Shown here piece after piece: positions 1 to 10,400 of a DNA stretch of 64,000 bases (positions within the stretch are counted from its first letter, which is position 1; each line of letters opens with the position of its first letter). The notes under the pieces were generated by a model. It did no database searches, was not told where the DNA came from, and saw nothing but the letters and a program-made list of their open reading frames with translations. Origin of the DNA: Pararge aegeria (taxonomy: Eukaryota > Arthropoda > Insecta > Lepidoptera > Nymphalidae); NCBI RefSeq assembly GCF_905163445.1, contig NC_053201.1:6768001-6832000 (forward strand), read 5' to 3'. Position numbers and translations under genes: made by a program.

Positions 1-1284
1 AATGAGTAATCGGTATCGGTAGTCGGTATCTTTCAAACATTACAGTGTTGTAAAGTTTATTAATATTATATTTTAATTTAGTATTAGCTGGGCCTTTTTT
101 CACGCAACGTCAGAGCAAGGGATTGACGTGTTTTTTTTGTAAAGAGATAGTTTATGAGCCGAAAAAAAAAGCCCACGCTTTATTGTGGTAAAAATGCACG
201 ATTGTTATGCAATTTTGATTTTTATTGCAAAAATTTGAACTAGAATGGCTCTCTTTGGCATTCTACCGTGGCTAGTCACCACCGAGAAAGCCGTTCCCTC
301 AAACAATTTAGCGTTCCGTTACGATGTCGCGTAGAAACCGATAAGTGGTATGGGTTCAACAAAATCGCCTTACTCATAAAAGGTTAGCCCGTGAATATCT
401 TAGATGTTTGCGTATGTGTGATCTCTCTAGTAACTTCTCTAAGCTCAAACTATTTTTTTTGCCATAATAATCCGTGAGCCCTGCTTTCGAATTAAACGTA
501 AATTAAATTAGCTGATATTATGGTTGTAAGTTGTAATATTTTTTTAAATAAAAACTTTTTCATTTATTTATTTTTATGTTCATCTCTTTCATCTAAAATC
601 TATTAATGACCCCTCCTCTGTCATATGCATGAATTTTTAGAGAATTGACCCACCATGTTACTCCAATTCGGTTTGTCGGGTTCTAACAACTACTTTCACA
701 TATATAGTAATAATTGGGACCGTTTTTAGAGAGACGGTTAGAGGCACTGGGGTGCACATCGCTTCAAGACACTGAGGTACACAGCGTAATAAAAAGCGAA
801 TAGGTACCTATCCCGAGAATGAAACCCAGTTGATACCTCATGATCTATAGTTGAGCATGCCAACCACTTCACTATTGAGATAGTTCAAGCAATGCACAAT
901 ACATATTGTAATGCTTGTTAGATAAAGATTAGAACTGAATAAAGAGCCGGAGACATTCACTACAATGTGATACAAGACAGATACGAATGTACCGCAGTTG
1001 TAAGCAGTTTATCAGAGAGTACGCCAACTAAAGGTTAGTTCGCGACACGCTGTGTTGGTGTCGCGCGCCCCTTATCTGTTTACTCCGTTGTCCGCGAATG
1101 TTGATAAGGTAAGAACATGAGAATGCGCAGACGTTAGGCATAGATATACAAAGTTTTGAGGAGATAAATAGTGTGAATGTATCAAATTCTATACAAAATA
1201 GATAACTGCAAAGCTCAAGCAATTATTATGATGCAGCAATGGCCGAGAAGTGTTTCACGGTTCTACAAAAATGACTTTCTAGTT
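1..1284. other. Non-coding AT-rich DNA with one old repeat
   Basis: No convincing coding exon is visible; the only ORFs are short and lack any recognisable motif. An old SINE-C fragment lies at 269-445. Poly-T and poly-A runs are frequent. Around 1035-1110 there is a slightly GC-richer patch that I do not recognise. Confidence 0.6.
269..445 (+). repeat. SINE-C family body fragment
   Basis: This stretch carries the SINE-C signature: a conserved block around TAGCGTTCCGTTACGATG and GCGTAGAAACCGAT, then a GGTTAGCCCGTG block. The same blocks recur at 37690, 44888 and 48645 (+) and at 22640, 52325 and 62338 (-). The tRNA-like head is missing, so it is a truncated, diverged copy. Confidence 0.55.
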
Positions 1285-1482
1285 CAAGTGATGGTGATGA
1301 TCATCGCATGAACCGATTGACTTCCTATGCTGGACATAGGTCTTTGAAGGGAGTTCCAAAATCTACGGTCCAGGGCCGCTTGTTTTTAGCGGCTCCCAGC
1401 AACTGGTTTGATGTCGTCAGTTCACTTCTTGGGGGTCGGACAACGCTGCGTTTACCGGAGTTGGGTCGCCATTGAGACCCTA
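1285..1482 (-). mobile_element. 5'-truncated RTE-clade LINE 3' end
   Basis: Read on the minus strand, this matches the last ~190 bp of the RTE element at 17461-20707: the GACCTATGTCCAGCA block, GGAACTCCC, the AGCGGCT block and the GGTAAACGCAGCGTTG block all occur in the right order. The TGATGA-rich tail lies at the low-coordinate end. Only the final part of the ORF and the tail are present, as expected for a target-primed insertion that stopped early. It is diverged from the main copy, so probably older or a different subfamily. Confidence 0.75.
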
Positions 1483-2286
1483 ACAACATAACGTAACACA
1501 ACCCTGGGTTGAATATTATATTAACAATATAATAAATGATATTTTGTGTATATCTACCCAAAAGTTAGTAAGGTTTGACTACATTTATATCAGCTTCTAC
1601 GATAACGAATGGTCTGAAAAAAATCTGTTGATTATTTTTAAAAATAAATTATATTTTAAATAAACATGATTTTTTTCAGTCAGTTATTCTTATTTTTTTT
1701 TTAAATAAAAGTTTAATACCAAAAAATCGGCACTTAGCGTGGCTGAAATGGTTTGGACACGGACAATGAAATGAGTTTTTTTTTTAACCCTGTTCAATAT
1801 TTCAATGCTTTGGTAAAAGAACACGCAGCCAGATTCTTTGCAATTTTTTTTGGTTAAAACCTCTTTGGCTTCTATACTATATCAAATTCCGATATAATAC
1901 TGTGTATGGCTGGATTAAAGATTAATAAAATAAGATTAACATTTGGCTTCTACGTTGTATTACCCTGAAAGAATCGCTGAGCGGCATTGCTGGTACTACC
2001 TACGTACTAACTGCTTATCTAGATATAAATAGGTACTAGCCAATGCCCTAAATTATTGATATCCCGTGAAATTAAGAAAAATTTTCGAGGTAATATGCCC
2101 ATCTTCATAAAACAAGTTACAGGTTAAACTAAAAGCAATTAAAGAAAGCCAAAAAATGAAATTATAGAAAAGTTTTAGAAAATCCTAGAGGTGGAAGAAA
2201 TAACTTAAAAAAAAAATACTCCACCTACTTCTCGGGTGCTAAAAGAAAATTCTCCCAATTTTATTTTTTACTAATAATTGAAGATA
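1483..2286. other. Unannotated AT-rich spacer
   Basis: I see no gene, RNA or recognised repeat here. Composition is strongly A+T with several homopolymer T runs (for example near 1690 and 1780). Confidence 0.5.
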
Positions 2287-2425
2287 AGTGGAAGGTAAGA
2301 GGTAGTCCGCCAATTCACACTGGGCCAGCATGGTAAACAACGGCCTAAGCCCCTTCTTATTGTGGGTGGAGACCCGTGTCCTGTAGTGTGCCGGTATGGG
2401 TTGATATGATAATGATGATGATGAA
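2287..2425 (+). mobile_element. SINE-B 3' part (TGATGA-tailed)
   Basis: It contains the SINE-B body (CACTGGGCCAGCATGGT, CCCTTCTTATTGTGGG, GGAGACCCGTG, GCCGGTATGGGTTGAT) and ends in an ATGATGATGATGA microsatellite tail. The tRNA-derived head is absent, so the copy is 5'-truncated. Other copies are at 3389, 6356, 9796, 23375, 39853, 53665 and 54365. Confidence 0.75.
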
Positions 2426-2486
2426 GTGGAATTCCATCAATGTAAACAAAGCAACACTTTGCAGGGAATGCGAGAAACACGTCCTA

Positions 2487-2757
2487 TAAATAATAATAAA
2501 TAATAAATATAATACGACAATACACACATCGCATTCTAGCCCCAAAGTAAGCGTAGCTTGTGTTATGGGTACTGAGATAGCTGATGAATATTTTTTTATG
2601 AATATAATACACATAAATACTTATAATATACAGATAAACACCCAGACACTGAAAACCATTCATGTTCATCACATAAACATTTTCCAGTTGTGGGAATCGA
2701 ACCCACGAACTTGGACTCAGAATGCAGGGTCGCTGCCCACTGCGCCACTCGGCCGTA
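2487..2757 (-). mobile_element. SINE-A, near full length
   Basis: On the minus strand the element starts with a tRNA-like head (GCCGAGTGGCGCAGTGGGCA at 2736-2755 as the A-box region, GGGTTCGATTCCCAC as B box), continues through GTGTCTGGGTGTTTATC and ends GTCGTATTATATTTATT. The promoter boxes are intact by eye. This is a typical tRNA-derived SINE; it codes for nothing and would depend on a LINE partner. Its best-preserved relatives here are at 28686 and 40660. Confidence 0.85.
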
Positions 2758-2890
2758 AAATGTGCCGCCCTCTGTCCATCAACCTGAAGCATACATTCAG
2801 ACCGGAATACAGCAATGCTGTTAGGCAGCAGAAATAACTACCTACTTCCATGAAAGAGCTCTTTCAAAAAACGCTCTTGTCCTGCTATCT
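2758..2890. repeat. Fragment of a dispersed LINE 3'-end-like repeat (family G)
   Basis: It shares blocks with 6780-7035 and 46180-46335: CATCAACCTGAAGC, TTCAGACCGGAATACAGCA and the AGCTCTTTCA-like end. It contains no ORF. I read it as an untranslated tail of an old retroelement, orientation uncertain. Confidence 0.45.
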
Positions 2891-3256
2891 CAAAGTTTAC
2901 TCTACCGTATAATAACAATTTTTACTTCAGCATTTGAAGAGATAAAAGTCGGCAGTAGCGTTATCATCTTGATTCCAATAACAATCAAAAGTAAATGAAA
3001 ATTCCCGTTCATAATAAATAATTTCAAAACTTTTTTTTTATAACATTCCTAAACTTTCGAAGAGGCGCTACGGGCGTGAAATTTATCACAATGAAGATCG
3101 TGAGCGCCGCCTGCGCACCGTCCAAATGTTTACGCGATCAGATACTATCGACTATAGATAACTGGATAGTAATTAGAACGTAAAATACGGTTGTTTTTTT
3201 AAAGAATCCGAAAAAATGGAATTACATTTAATTTTGGTAGAATTTCACTGGTTTGA

Positions 3257-3385
3257 TTGTTGCCAGCGGCTCCCAGGGAATCGTTTGATGTCCTCAGTCC
3301 ACCTCGTTGGGTCAACCGGTTTACCAGCGGTTTACTGCCATTTCACCCTTAAAGAACCAACGTCCATTGGATCGGTTAGAAACAC
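3257..3385 (-). mobile_element. RTE-clade LINE fragment
   Basis: On the minus strand this matches the C-terminal part of the RTE ORF (region around 20505-20620 of the main copy): the CAGCGGCTCCCAGG, CAGTCCACCTCGTTGG and AACCAACGTCCAT blocks are in order. It abuts a minus-strand SINE-B at 3389 directly. Heavily diverged and non-coding. Confidence 0.6.
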
Positions 3386-3388
3386 ATC

Positions 3389-3660
3389 GTAATCATCACC
3401 ATCATATCAACTTATTACGGACCCACTACAGGGCAGGGGTCTCCTCCCAAAATGAGAAGGGGTTACCGAAGGCCGTAGTCTACCACGCTGGCGCGGCGGA
3501 TAAGGGCGGAATGGCGGTGGACTTCACATACCTTTGAGAACATTATGAAGAACTCTCAGGCATGCAGGTATCCTCACGATGTTTTCCTTCATCGTTGAAG
3601 CAAGTGATATTTCAATTAGGTACTTAAAACGCACATAACTTAGAACACATAACGACAAGT
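3389..3660 (-). mobile_element. SINE-B, minus strand
   Basis: It starts with an ATCATCACCATCAT tail, followed by GGACCCACTACAGGGCAGG, GGCCGTAGTCTACCACG, TGAAGAACTCTCAGGCATGC and CCTCACGATGTTTTCCTTC. This is the SINE-B order in reverse complement. The head is mostly eroded beyond 3640. Its TGATGA-type tail lies next to the RTE fragment at 3257-3385. Confidence 0.75.
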
Positions 3661-3696
3661 AAATGTTTACCTATTTAAACACATTATTTTATACTA

Positions 3697-3800
3697 GCTG
3701 TTCCGTGACATCGTCGACTTGTTTTTGTTATAATGCGGGAACCGTTAGTTTCTCAGGGATAAAAAGTATCCAATATCTGTGTCCAGGATGCAAGCGTTCT
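3697..3800 (-). mobile_element. Helitron-like 3' terminus fragment
   Basis: It begins ACTAGCTGTTCCGTGAC, which on the minus strand is the CTAGT end seen in the better copies at 25996, 36223 and 48087. The internal GGGATAAAAAGTATCC block is also shared. The rest is lost. Confidence 0.5.
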
Positions 3801-3892
3801 CGATGATTGGTTTAGCTGTGAACTCATACACTGTTAACAAAAGCTGTATTATTAATTTCCCTGCAAACGTTACCCTGTTGTTTTTCTGGATT

Positions 3893-3965
3893 AATATAAA
3901 TATACTACTACAATACACAAATCGCCACCTAGCCCCAAAGTTAAGCGTAACTTGTGTTGTGCCCC
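3893..3965 (-). mobile_element. SINE-A tail fragment
   Basis: It contains ATATAAATATACTACTACAA, CACAAATCGCCACCTAG and CCCCAAAGTTAAGCGTAACT, the minus-strand 3' end of SINE-A. The tRNA head and middle are absent. Confidence 0.65.
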
Positions 3966-5339
3966 AAAATTTAACCTCGGTCAATAATGATGCAGATTCT
4001 TGTACAAGTTTGAAACTGGAAGAATTATGCCATGACCGTGAATGCTTGATAGTTCCATAAAAGGGAATAAGAGATGTTTTAAAATGAATAAATAAGCATA
4101 AGGATGTGCATAAGCATGAGCATGTTTTAATTTAGTGATAATCAAGGGGAACCACGACGGCTCAAAGTGCTGTTTAGTACTGAGGCACAGATAAGGAAAA
4201 TGCCTATTTTTTAACTATGCATTGGTATTCATAAAACTCTTTAAGCAAGACCTATTTATTGACTTTCAAAATACAACTGAGCACTTCATATTCTGTAGTC
4301 GTACAAGCTATTAGTAGTTACATACTAGCGATGCAGCCAAAGATGTTTTTTTTAGTATCAGTGAATGTAAAATCTAGAACGTCCGACCTCCTTCCATAAA
4401 AATCGTATCAATCAATAAAATATCCGTACAAAAACTATAACACATCCCATTAAAGAAGACCATTCAAGACATTGTAAATCGTGGAACACGCTAATTATAT
4501 GGTGTTGCTTACAGGTTGTATTTAAATGTTAATAGTTACACCGCATAATAAAGCCTTTGAGAGATCAAAGGCCGCTATAAACTGACCAGCTGTCGGAAAT
4601 ATTATGGAGATACAATAAACTATTCATCTCTCTTAGCCTATTAAAATCTAACTGCTGGACACAAGTCTCCACTCTCATAGGAAAGAAGGTTACAAAGCAT
4701 AATCACGGTGCTTCAATGTGGTTTGGCAGCATAAAGAAAGAAAACAATTAAATACAGATAATTCGTTCTGCGACATAAAACACAAGTTAAATAGAAATAG
4801 GAAAATAGGTGGAACTAAAAAAATTAAGAAATTAAACCATAGGTTACTATTAAACCTTTCAATTGCACCCATATGCAGTAGATATAAAATGGTTGCAAAT
4901 CAGCATAGGGCTGTAGATTTTTTAATAAAAACCAGAGAATATCAGCGTATTCTGCTAAAACCAAAACGATTAACACGAACTCAAAGTCCTCGGAGCCGTC
5001 ACGCGCACTCACTGTAGGGAAATGTTAACAGTATAACGAAGAGATACATATAAACCAACTACAAACTTAAACAGAAATAAACAACGAAAGTAGTGCCCTA
5101 AAGTGCTCTCCGAGACACAGGGGTAGAAACCTCTAAATTTTCTGGTAATTTCTCAACTAAAAATTTAAATACCTATTTTTAGCCCGTCACGGAAATTAAC
5201 TCAGGACCCTGTAATTCGAAGGCCACCACTAAAATAAAGAGGCAGTTGAAGTCGAGGCAGATACAAGGTAATTTATTTTTAAGGTCTACCAATCTGTATC
5301 GCATTTGAAAGCTGAACCCAATTCACCTCGTAAGTGCAC
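3966..5339. other. Non-coding spacer with minor repeat fragments
   Basis: No supported gene. A short dispersed repeat appears around 4645-4725 (CTGCTGGACACAAGTCTCC, then GGTGCTTCAATGTGG), also seen near 37455 and 16970. A SINE-D-like scrap (GTGCTCTCCGAGACACAGG) lies near 5102. The open frames at 4690-5017 have no domain and A/T-driven composition. Confidence 0.5.
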
Positions 5340-5645
5340 TTTACTTTTCAATAAGTTCTTTCACTCCACGATCCGCAGTCAACAATAAAAGTAATGGCGT
5401 TGTCCGGCTAAAGTTTATTGCCTGCTTTTAGCCGTTTTGTCTCTCAAAGCACGAGCGGTCGTGCTGCGGACGCGTGAGCCGTCTGACCACCAGAAGATTT
5501 AGGTGCCATGGTTTCAGAGAACGGTGAAATAACAAGGAAGGGAATTATCACGACAGGACACACTATCTATTGTTCTACCCATCTTTGTAACAGGTAATGC
5601 TTTGATATTTATGCTGGTACTAAGTGGTATGCGGAGGGAATTTCC
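5340..5645. repeat. Duplicated unit, copy 1
   Basis: This ~300-bp segment has a partner at 5888-6195. Shared blocks include CAACAATAAAAGTAATGGCG, TTAGCCGTTTTGTCTCTC, AAAGCACGAGCGGTCGTGCT and ACCACCAGAAGATTTAG. I do not recognise the unit as a known transposon and it has no long ORF; it is somewhat GC-richer than its surroundings in the middle. It could be a local segmental duplication or two copies of an uncharacterised short element. Confidence 0.8.
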
Positions 5646-5887
5646 TCTGGAAAGGAAACAGGTAGAAAAATAATAAAAGAACCTTCTCCATCTCAATCAT
5701 GGCAATCCGCCTAGTTAATTTCTGTTTGCTGGACATGCCTTTTTTCTCATAAGAGAGTGGGTTTGTATACTCAAATGCATGTTCGCGAGTTTAGACGATT
5801 ATTACCAAGTGTACGTACTGCGAAGATCTTGTCAGTAAACCCTCAATGCTAATTTAGGTCCTATCCACAAAAATATCCTTTTTACAC

Positions 5888-6195
5888 ATTCCTTTTCAAA
5901 CAATTCATTCACTCCAAAATATGACGTCAACAATAAAAGCAATGGCGTTGTCTGGCTACAATTTATTGCCTACCTTTAGCCGTTTTGTCTCTCAAAGCAC
6001 GAGCGGTCGTGCTGCTGACACGTGAGCCATCTTACCACCAGAAGATTTAGATGCCATGGTTTCAGGGAAAGGCGAAATAACAAGGAAGAGAATTATCAGG
6101 ACAAGTCACAATAACTCTTGTTCTACCGTTCTTGTAACGGGTATTGTTTTGATGATTATTGACGTATCTTAGTCGTGTTCATAGGGAAGGAATGA
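5888..6195. repeat. Duplicated unit, copy 2
   Basis: Direct-repeat partner of 5340-5645, starting about 548 bp downstream in the same orientation, with scattered substitutions over the whole length. About 240 bp of unrelated AT-rich DNA separates the two units. Similarity fades gradually at both edges rather than stopping at clear terminal repeats. Confidence 0.8.
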
Positions 6196-6355
6196 ATATA
6201 ATCGTTTTCATCTTCATCCTTCTCTTCTCTTCTCTTCTCTCTTATACACAAAACCAGAAAGATCTTCTGAAATGCGCTCTACGTAAGTCATCTCCTGCGA
6301 AACGTGCAGAGATGTCTGGTCGCGGATTATATCAAATTAAACTTGATGTAGCTAA

Positions 6356-6775
6356 TTGAGTCTAATGGTTAAGACTTCAGCCTCCTTTTCAAGGGCCTGA
6401 GGTCGGTCCTCGGCACTCACTTCTAATTTTTCGCATTTATATTTTATTTAGGAGTAAAAAAAACATCATGAGGAAACCTTCATGCCTGACAGTTCTCCAT
6501 AATCTTCACAAAGGCGTGTCATCATCATCATCATCTCAACCAATTGACGTCCACTGCTGGACATAGGTCTTTTGTAGGGAGTTCCACAATGCACGGTCCT
6601 GGGCCGCTTGCCTCCAACGGCTCCCAGCTACTCGCCTGAAAGTAAAGGCGTGTAAAGTCTACCAATCTGCGTTTGGCCAGCAGCGTGGTGGACTACGGCC
6701 TTAACTCCTTCTTCCAAGGAGCGACCCATGCCCAGTAGTGAGCCGCTAATGGATTTATAATTAGGATAATGATAT
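6356..6775 (+). mobile_element. SINE-B, full length but split by a nested RTE
   Basis: The tRNA-like head is at 6356-6420 (GTCTAATGGTTAAGACTTC, then a GAGGTCGGTCCTCGGCACTC B-box region). The body runs to 6519, is interrupted by an RTE fragment, resumes at 6654 with TCTACCAATCTGCG and ends near 6775 with a decayed GGATTTATAATTAGGATAATGA tail. The two halves join perfectly if the insert and one copy of its target duplication are removed. Confidence 0.85.
6520..6643 (-). mobile_element. Nested RTE 3'-end insertion with target duplication
   Basis: The 124-bp insert begins CATCATCATCATCATCTCAA (the RTE tail in reverse) and continues with GACGTCCACTGCTGGACA, CTTTTGTAGGGAGTTCCA and GGGCCGCTTG. It is flanked by identical 10-bp direct repeats AAAGGCGTGT at 6510-6519 and 6644-6653, the target-site duplication. 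This is a severely 5'-truncated minus-strand copy. It must be younger than the SINE-B it interrupts. Confidence 0.92.
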
Positions 6776-6779
6776 GGCT

Positions 6780-7035
6780 TGATGGTCTATTAATTGACGG
6801 ACCAGGCAGATGGCTCATCTGATGTGAAATGGAAAATTATCGTCTATAATCAGAGCAATACTTCGCAGGGCATGCATAAATTTTTACAAATTGCCGCACT
6901 GAGTCCTTCAACCTGAGGCGTAGGTGTTGAGTCTCATGTGCCTGTAATAACACCGGCAACCACGCCCTTCCACGGCTTGAATGATAAACAAGCATGGCAG
7001 TAGTTCTTCCCCGGGCGTGCTCAAAAAGCTAAAGG
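6780..7035. repeat. Dispersed retroelement-tail repeat (family G), longest copy
   Basis: Blocks TCCTTCAACCTGAGGCG, GTGTTGAGTCTCATGTGCC, CACCGGCAACCACGCCC and CCCCGGGCGTGCTC are shared in part with 2758 and 46180. There is no ORF. I interpret it as the 3' region of an old non-LTR element; class not determined. Confidence 0.5.
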
Positions 7036-7385
7036 TAAAGCTACTTAATTAAACCTAGACCATCGTAGCTCAGTGTAGTCGCGCCTTTATGACGAATCGG
7101 GCGGGGCGCACAGATAAGCGATCTGCAGCGGCCCCTTAACGACTACAATTAGTAAATATTTAGAAGAAAGTGTACAATACTGTGGAATTTCGACAATGAT
7201 TTATTGTATCTTTGGTTCAAAACCCGCTCGAGATATGAAGCGATAAAGCTATATTCGCTAGATGCATTCACTCTATCTCTGAGCAATCCGTACTAATATA
7301 CTAAATGCGAAAGTGTGCCTGTTTGTTTATTTTCTCGTTTGTTTGTTACCTTATACTATACTATATATACCTACTTTTTATTCCA

Positions 7386-7505
7386 TAAAACATCGTGAGA
7401 AAACCTGCAAGCCTGAGAGTTCTCCGTAATGATCTCCAAGGTGTGTGAAGTCCACCGATGTGCACTGGGCCAGCGTAGTGGAATACGGTTAACCCCTTAC
7501 CATTG
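7386..7505 (+). mobile_element. SINE-B middle fragment
   Basis: ACATCGTGAGAAAACCTGC, GCCTGAGAGTTCTCCG, GGTGTGTGAAGTCCACC and CACTGGGCCAGCGTAGTGG are the SINE-B body in + orientation. The head and TGATGA tail are missing. Confidence 0.7.
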
Positions 7506-9795
7506 GGTTTATTTTTTGGTACTAAAAAATCCTAGTTTAATGGCTAACAAATCGCCAACAAAGCTAAACAACGCCTTAAAAACAAAGACTATTTTTCTAG
7601 AGAACGCAGATACGGCTTTCATGTGCTATTTCGGGACATCAATCCTATTTCGATCTATAGTTTAAAAAAGGTAATTACATAACTCCGTGCTGGTACCTAC
7701 TGAGAATATCTTGACAGAAAAACAATACCGAACAAATTTTTGGGGAAGGATCAGAACCGAATAGTAAATTTTCTAGTCAAAAATCACTGTAACTTTGAAC
7801 TAAAGAGTTTATAGTTGCGGTGATATTCTTATGTTCTTTAAAAGTTGTTAAAACAAGAACTTAAAATTGGGATCCTAACCAATTCTTTGTAGATACATAC
7901 TACTTATTAATAAAGTGCAAATATAATATATTCCGTATAAATTCCTAATGACAACTATTAGCGAACAAACTCCGAAGGCTCTATTTCATGTATATATATA
8001 AATAAGATAAGCTCGCAAGCAGATTATAATCAGAGAGATACGCGTTATTCATGTCTTATTGACTTCAAAGTCGATTTACATTTTCCGCTAAGTTGCGTTT
8101 AATGCGCCAAGTCTTTAAAGATTTATATAGAAGGAGAGCAAGTGATATTAATTTTTATTTATTTCAGTTACCTACTACACCTCCCTAGGGGCGGCGAGAA
8201 TGTTCTGTTAAGACTCTTTGGTCCATATTAGGTAATAATATTTGAAATAATTAAATAGTTCAAACAAACTAAAAAAACACGCGTGGTATAAAAAACTAAA
8301 CTAATTTATTTCTTTTAGTTTATTTATAATAGAGATTTTTTTTAGTTTTTCTTGATCTATTATTTTTATTAGAGCAAAATTAATCAGTAACCCATCCACC
8401 ATTAAAGAGATAAAATATTTTTTTTTTTATTCAGTGTGCCCGTCTCTCGAAATGCAAGTTCTAATTATTATTTAAAACAGGCCATTAAAAAGTAATAGCT
8501 AACGCCCTCTACCATCTAGTAGCTTAATGTTTTCTGTGGAATTTGTTAGGTACGCGATCGCCATAGGTTTTTTACATTTGGGTCTAGATGGCGCTGTAGT
8601 AATTAGTAAAAAATCTTATTTTTTATAGTGAAAATTGGAATAATCTTTTCAGATTAGTGTATTGTCATCGGTCCTCGATATGTCTACAAAGTTTGAAAGA
8701 AATCTGACCGTTTAAAGTGGGTCAAAATCGCGCCCAAAGAAGTCGGTTACAAACAAACATACAAGTGAAGCTAATAAATAAAGCGTGTAAAAATTATAAA
8801 AACTTTTAGGGTAAGGAACATTTTTGAATATCAAAAATGTATAATTAGCATTGAGGTATGGGTAAAAGAAACGGGCACCACCAGGAAACTGAGAGTCCCG
8901 CTTTCTTAAAAAACAAGTTAAGCCAGCCAAGTGCGAGTCGAACTCGCGCACTAAGTATACTGCTTCATTTTCTATAAAAACAGCAATAAAACCATGTCTA
9001 TTTATCATATTAAGAAATACATCATCTGTGAAAAATTCAACTGTCTAACTATCAAGGTTCATGAGATCAGCCTGGTGACGAAACTGTATCTAATGAACTG
9101 ACACGGAGAGACGGACGGACAGCTGAGTCTTAGCAATATATTTTACCGTTAGGGTACGAAAACATGAGAAGTATACAACTGAAACAACTCTTTGACGTTA
9201 AGTAATCACTTGCCAATTTTAATTCTTAATTTAGAAACTTTGTTTTTTTATACGCTACTTATTTTGTAATTTGTTATTATAATGAAAACTTTTGCTCCAC
9301 CTACCTTGCATAGGTGTATCTAATGATGAAAGAATTATTAAAGTTCATTCAGTAGGTTCACGTTTATTTGTAAGAAACAAACAAATCTTACATCTCTTCA
9401 ATCATTAGTATAGATAATTACATATTAGCATCCTAAAGAAACAGGACTTTGGACTGATATCCGTTCGGTGTTAGAATCTCTAAAACTGTAAAGGAAATAA
9501 TTTCTCATTCCGCCACGTGCTATGATTGCTATTTTCGCTTAACTGTACACGTAATAGTTTACCAGCAACTCATAAGAGCTTTCCGGAGAGAGGGGAATTA
9601 ATACATTTTAAATTATAAGAGTTTTTATTATAAAATTACAATAAACCACTCAATGTTGTAGGAATTGTACAGTGAAGTAGAAAAGTTATAACAACGTTCA
9701 TGAGATGAGATGAGACATAAATATATTTGCCTTTTCTGTGGTAGAAAAAAAAATACCCTTAATATACAGAGTTGGTACAAGTATTGTCTTCATAA
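7506..9795. other. Non-coding AT-rich spacer
   Basis: No coding exon or RNA gene could be supported. The 98-codon minus-strand frame at 8712-9008 shows no family resemblance. A short block near 8570-8610 (TTTGGGTCTAGATGGCGC) resembles the SINE-A tail wording but is too short to call. Confidence 0.5.
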
Positions 9796-10093
9796 ATAAT
9801 CCTTACTGGCCCACTACAGGTCTCGGATCTCCTATCAGAATGAAAAGTATTAAGGTCACTCTTCCACTACGTTGGCTAAATACAGATTGGAGAATTCTAA
9901 CAAGCCTTTGCAAACATTTTGGGGAGCTCTCAAGCATGAAGGTTTCTAACGATATTTTCTTTTACCCGTTATGGTAAATGATACCTATTTTATTTCTTAG
10001 AGCACACACAACTTCGAGAAATTAAAGATATGTCCCGGGGACCGAGCACGGTTCCCCCGAAAGAGAAGCCGTCGTCTGTACCATTACTGTAGC
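9796..10093 (-). mobile_element. SINE-B, near full length, minus strand
   Basis: It runs from ACTGGCCCACTACAGG through AGCTCTCAAGCATGAAGG and AACTTCGAGAAATTAAAG to a tRNA-like head at about 10030-10093 (GGGACCGAGCACGG, the B-box side, and AGCCGTCGTCTGTACCATT, the A-box side). Diverged; the microsatellite tail has been lost. Confidence 0.75.
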
Positions 10094-10285
10094 CCGGCTT
10101 CCAAGGGTCAAGTTTTATCATCTGATATCAGTACCCAGCTGATCTAAGCAATATAATATTTACAACTTTTTTTAAATTGCAACATCGCATGTTTTTAGTG
10201 GTTTTATCCTCATGGCAAAAGGTGCATCGAATGTTAACTAATCAGCGAGTGCTATTTTTACAAACCGTAATAATATTATTTGTAG

Positions 10286-10400
10286 TTTGTACTAAAGTAG
10301 GATACAAAAGGCGGCCTTATCGCTAAGTAGCGACCTCTGCCAGGCAACCTCAGGCTACCTTATGAATACTAAAAAGCAAACAATAAGGTAGGGGGCGTAC
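10286..10400. repeat. Dispersed repeat (family E)
   Basis: AAGTAGGATACAAAAGGCGG, CCTTATCGCTAAGTAGCGAC and CAGGCAACCTCAGG are shared with 43590-43725 and, partly, 27405-27440. Probably the antisense 3' untranslated end of a non-LTR element; no ORF. Confidence 0.55.

Noticed and set aside
2690..2757. Possible genuine tRNA gene
   Set aside because: A and B boxes are present but no acceptor-stem pairing is visible, and the sequence continues into the SINE-A body. The same holds for the heads at 28686, 40864, 52575 and 13527.
6303..6329. ATGTCTGGTCGCGGA at 6311 resembling a histone H2A start
   Set aside because: The match stops after five codons and nothing histone-like follows; coincidence.
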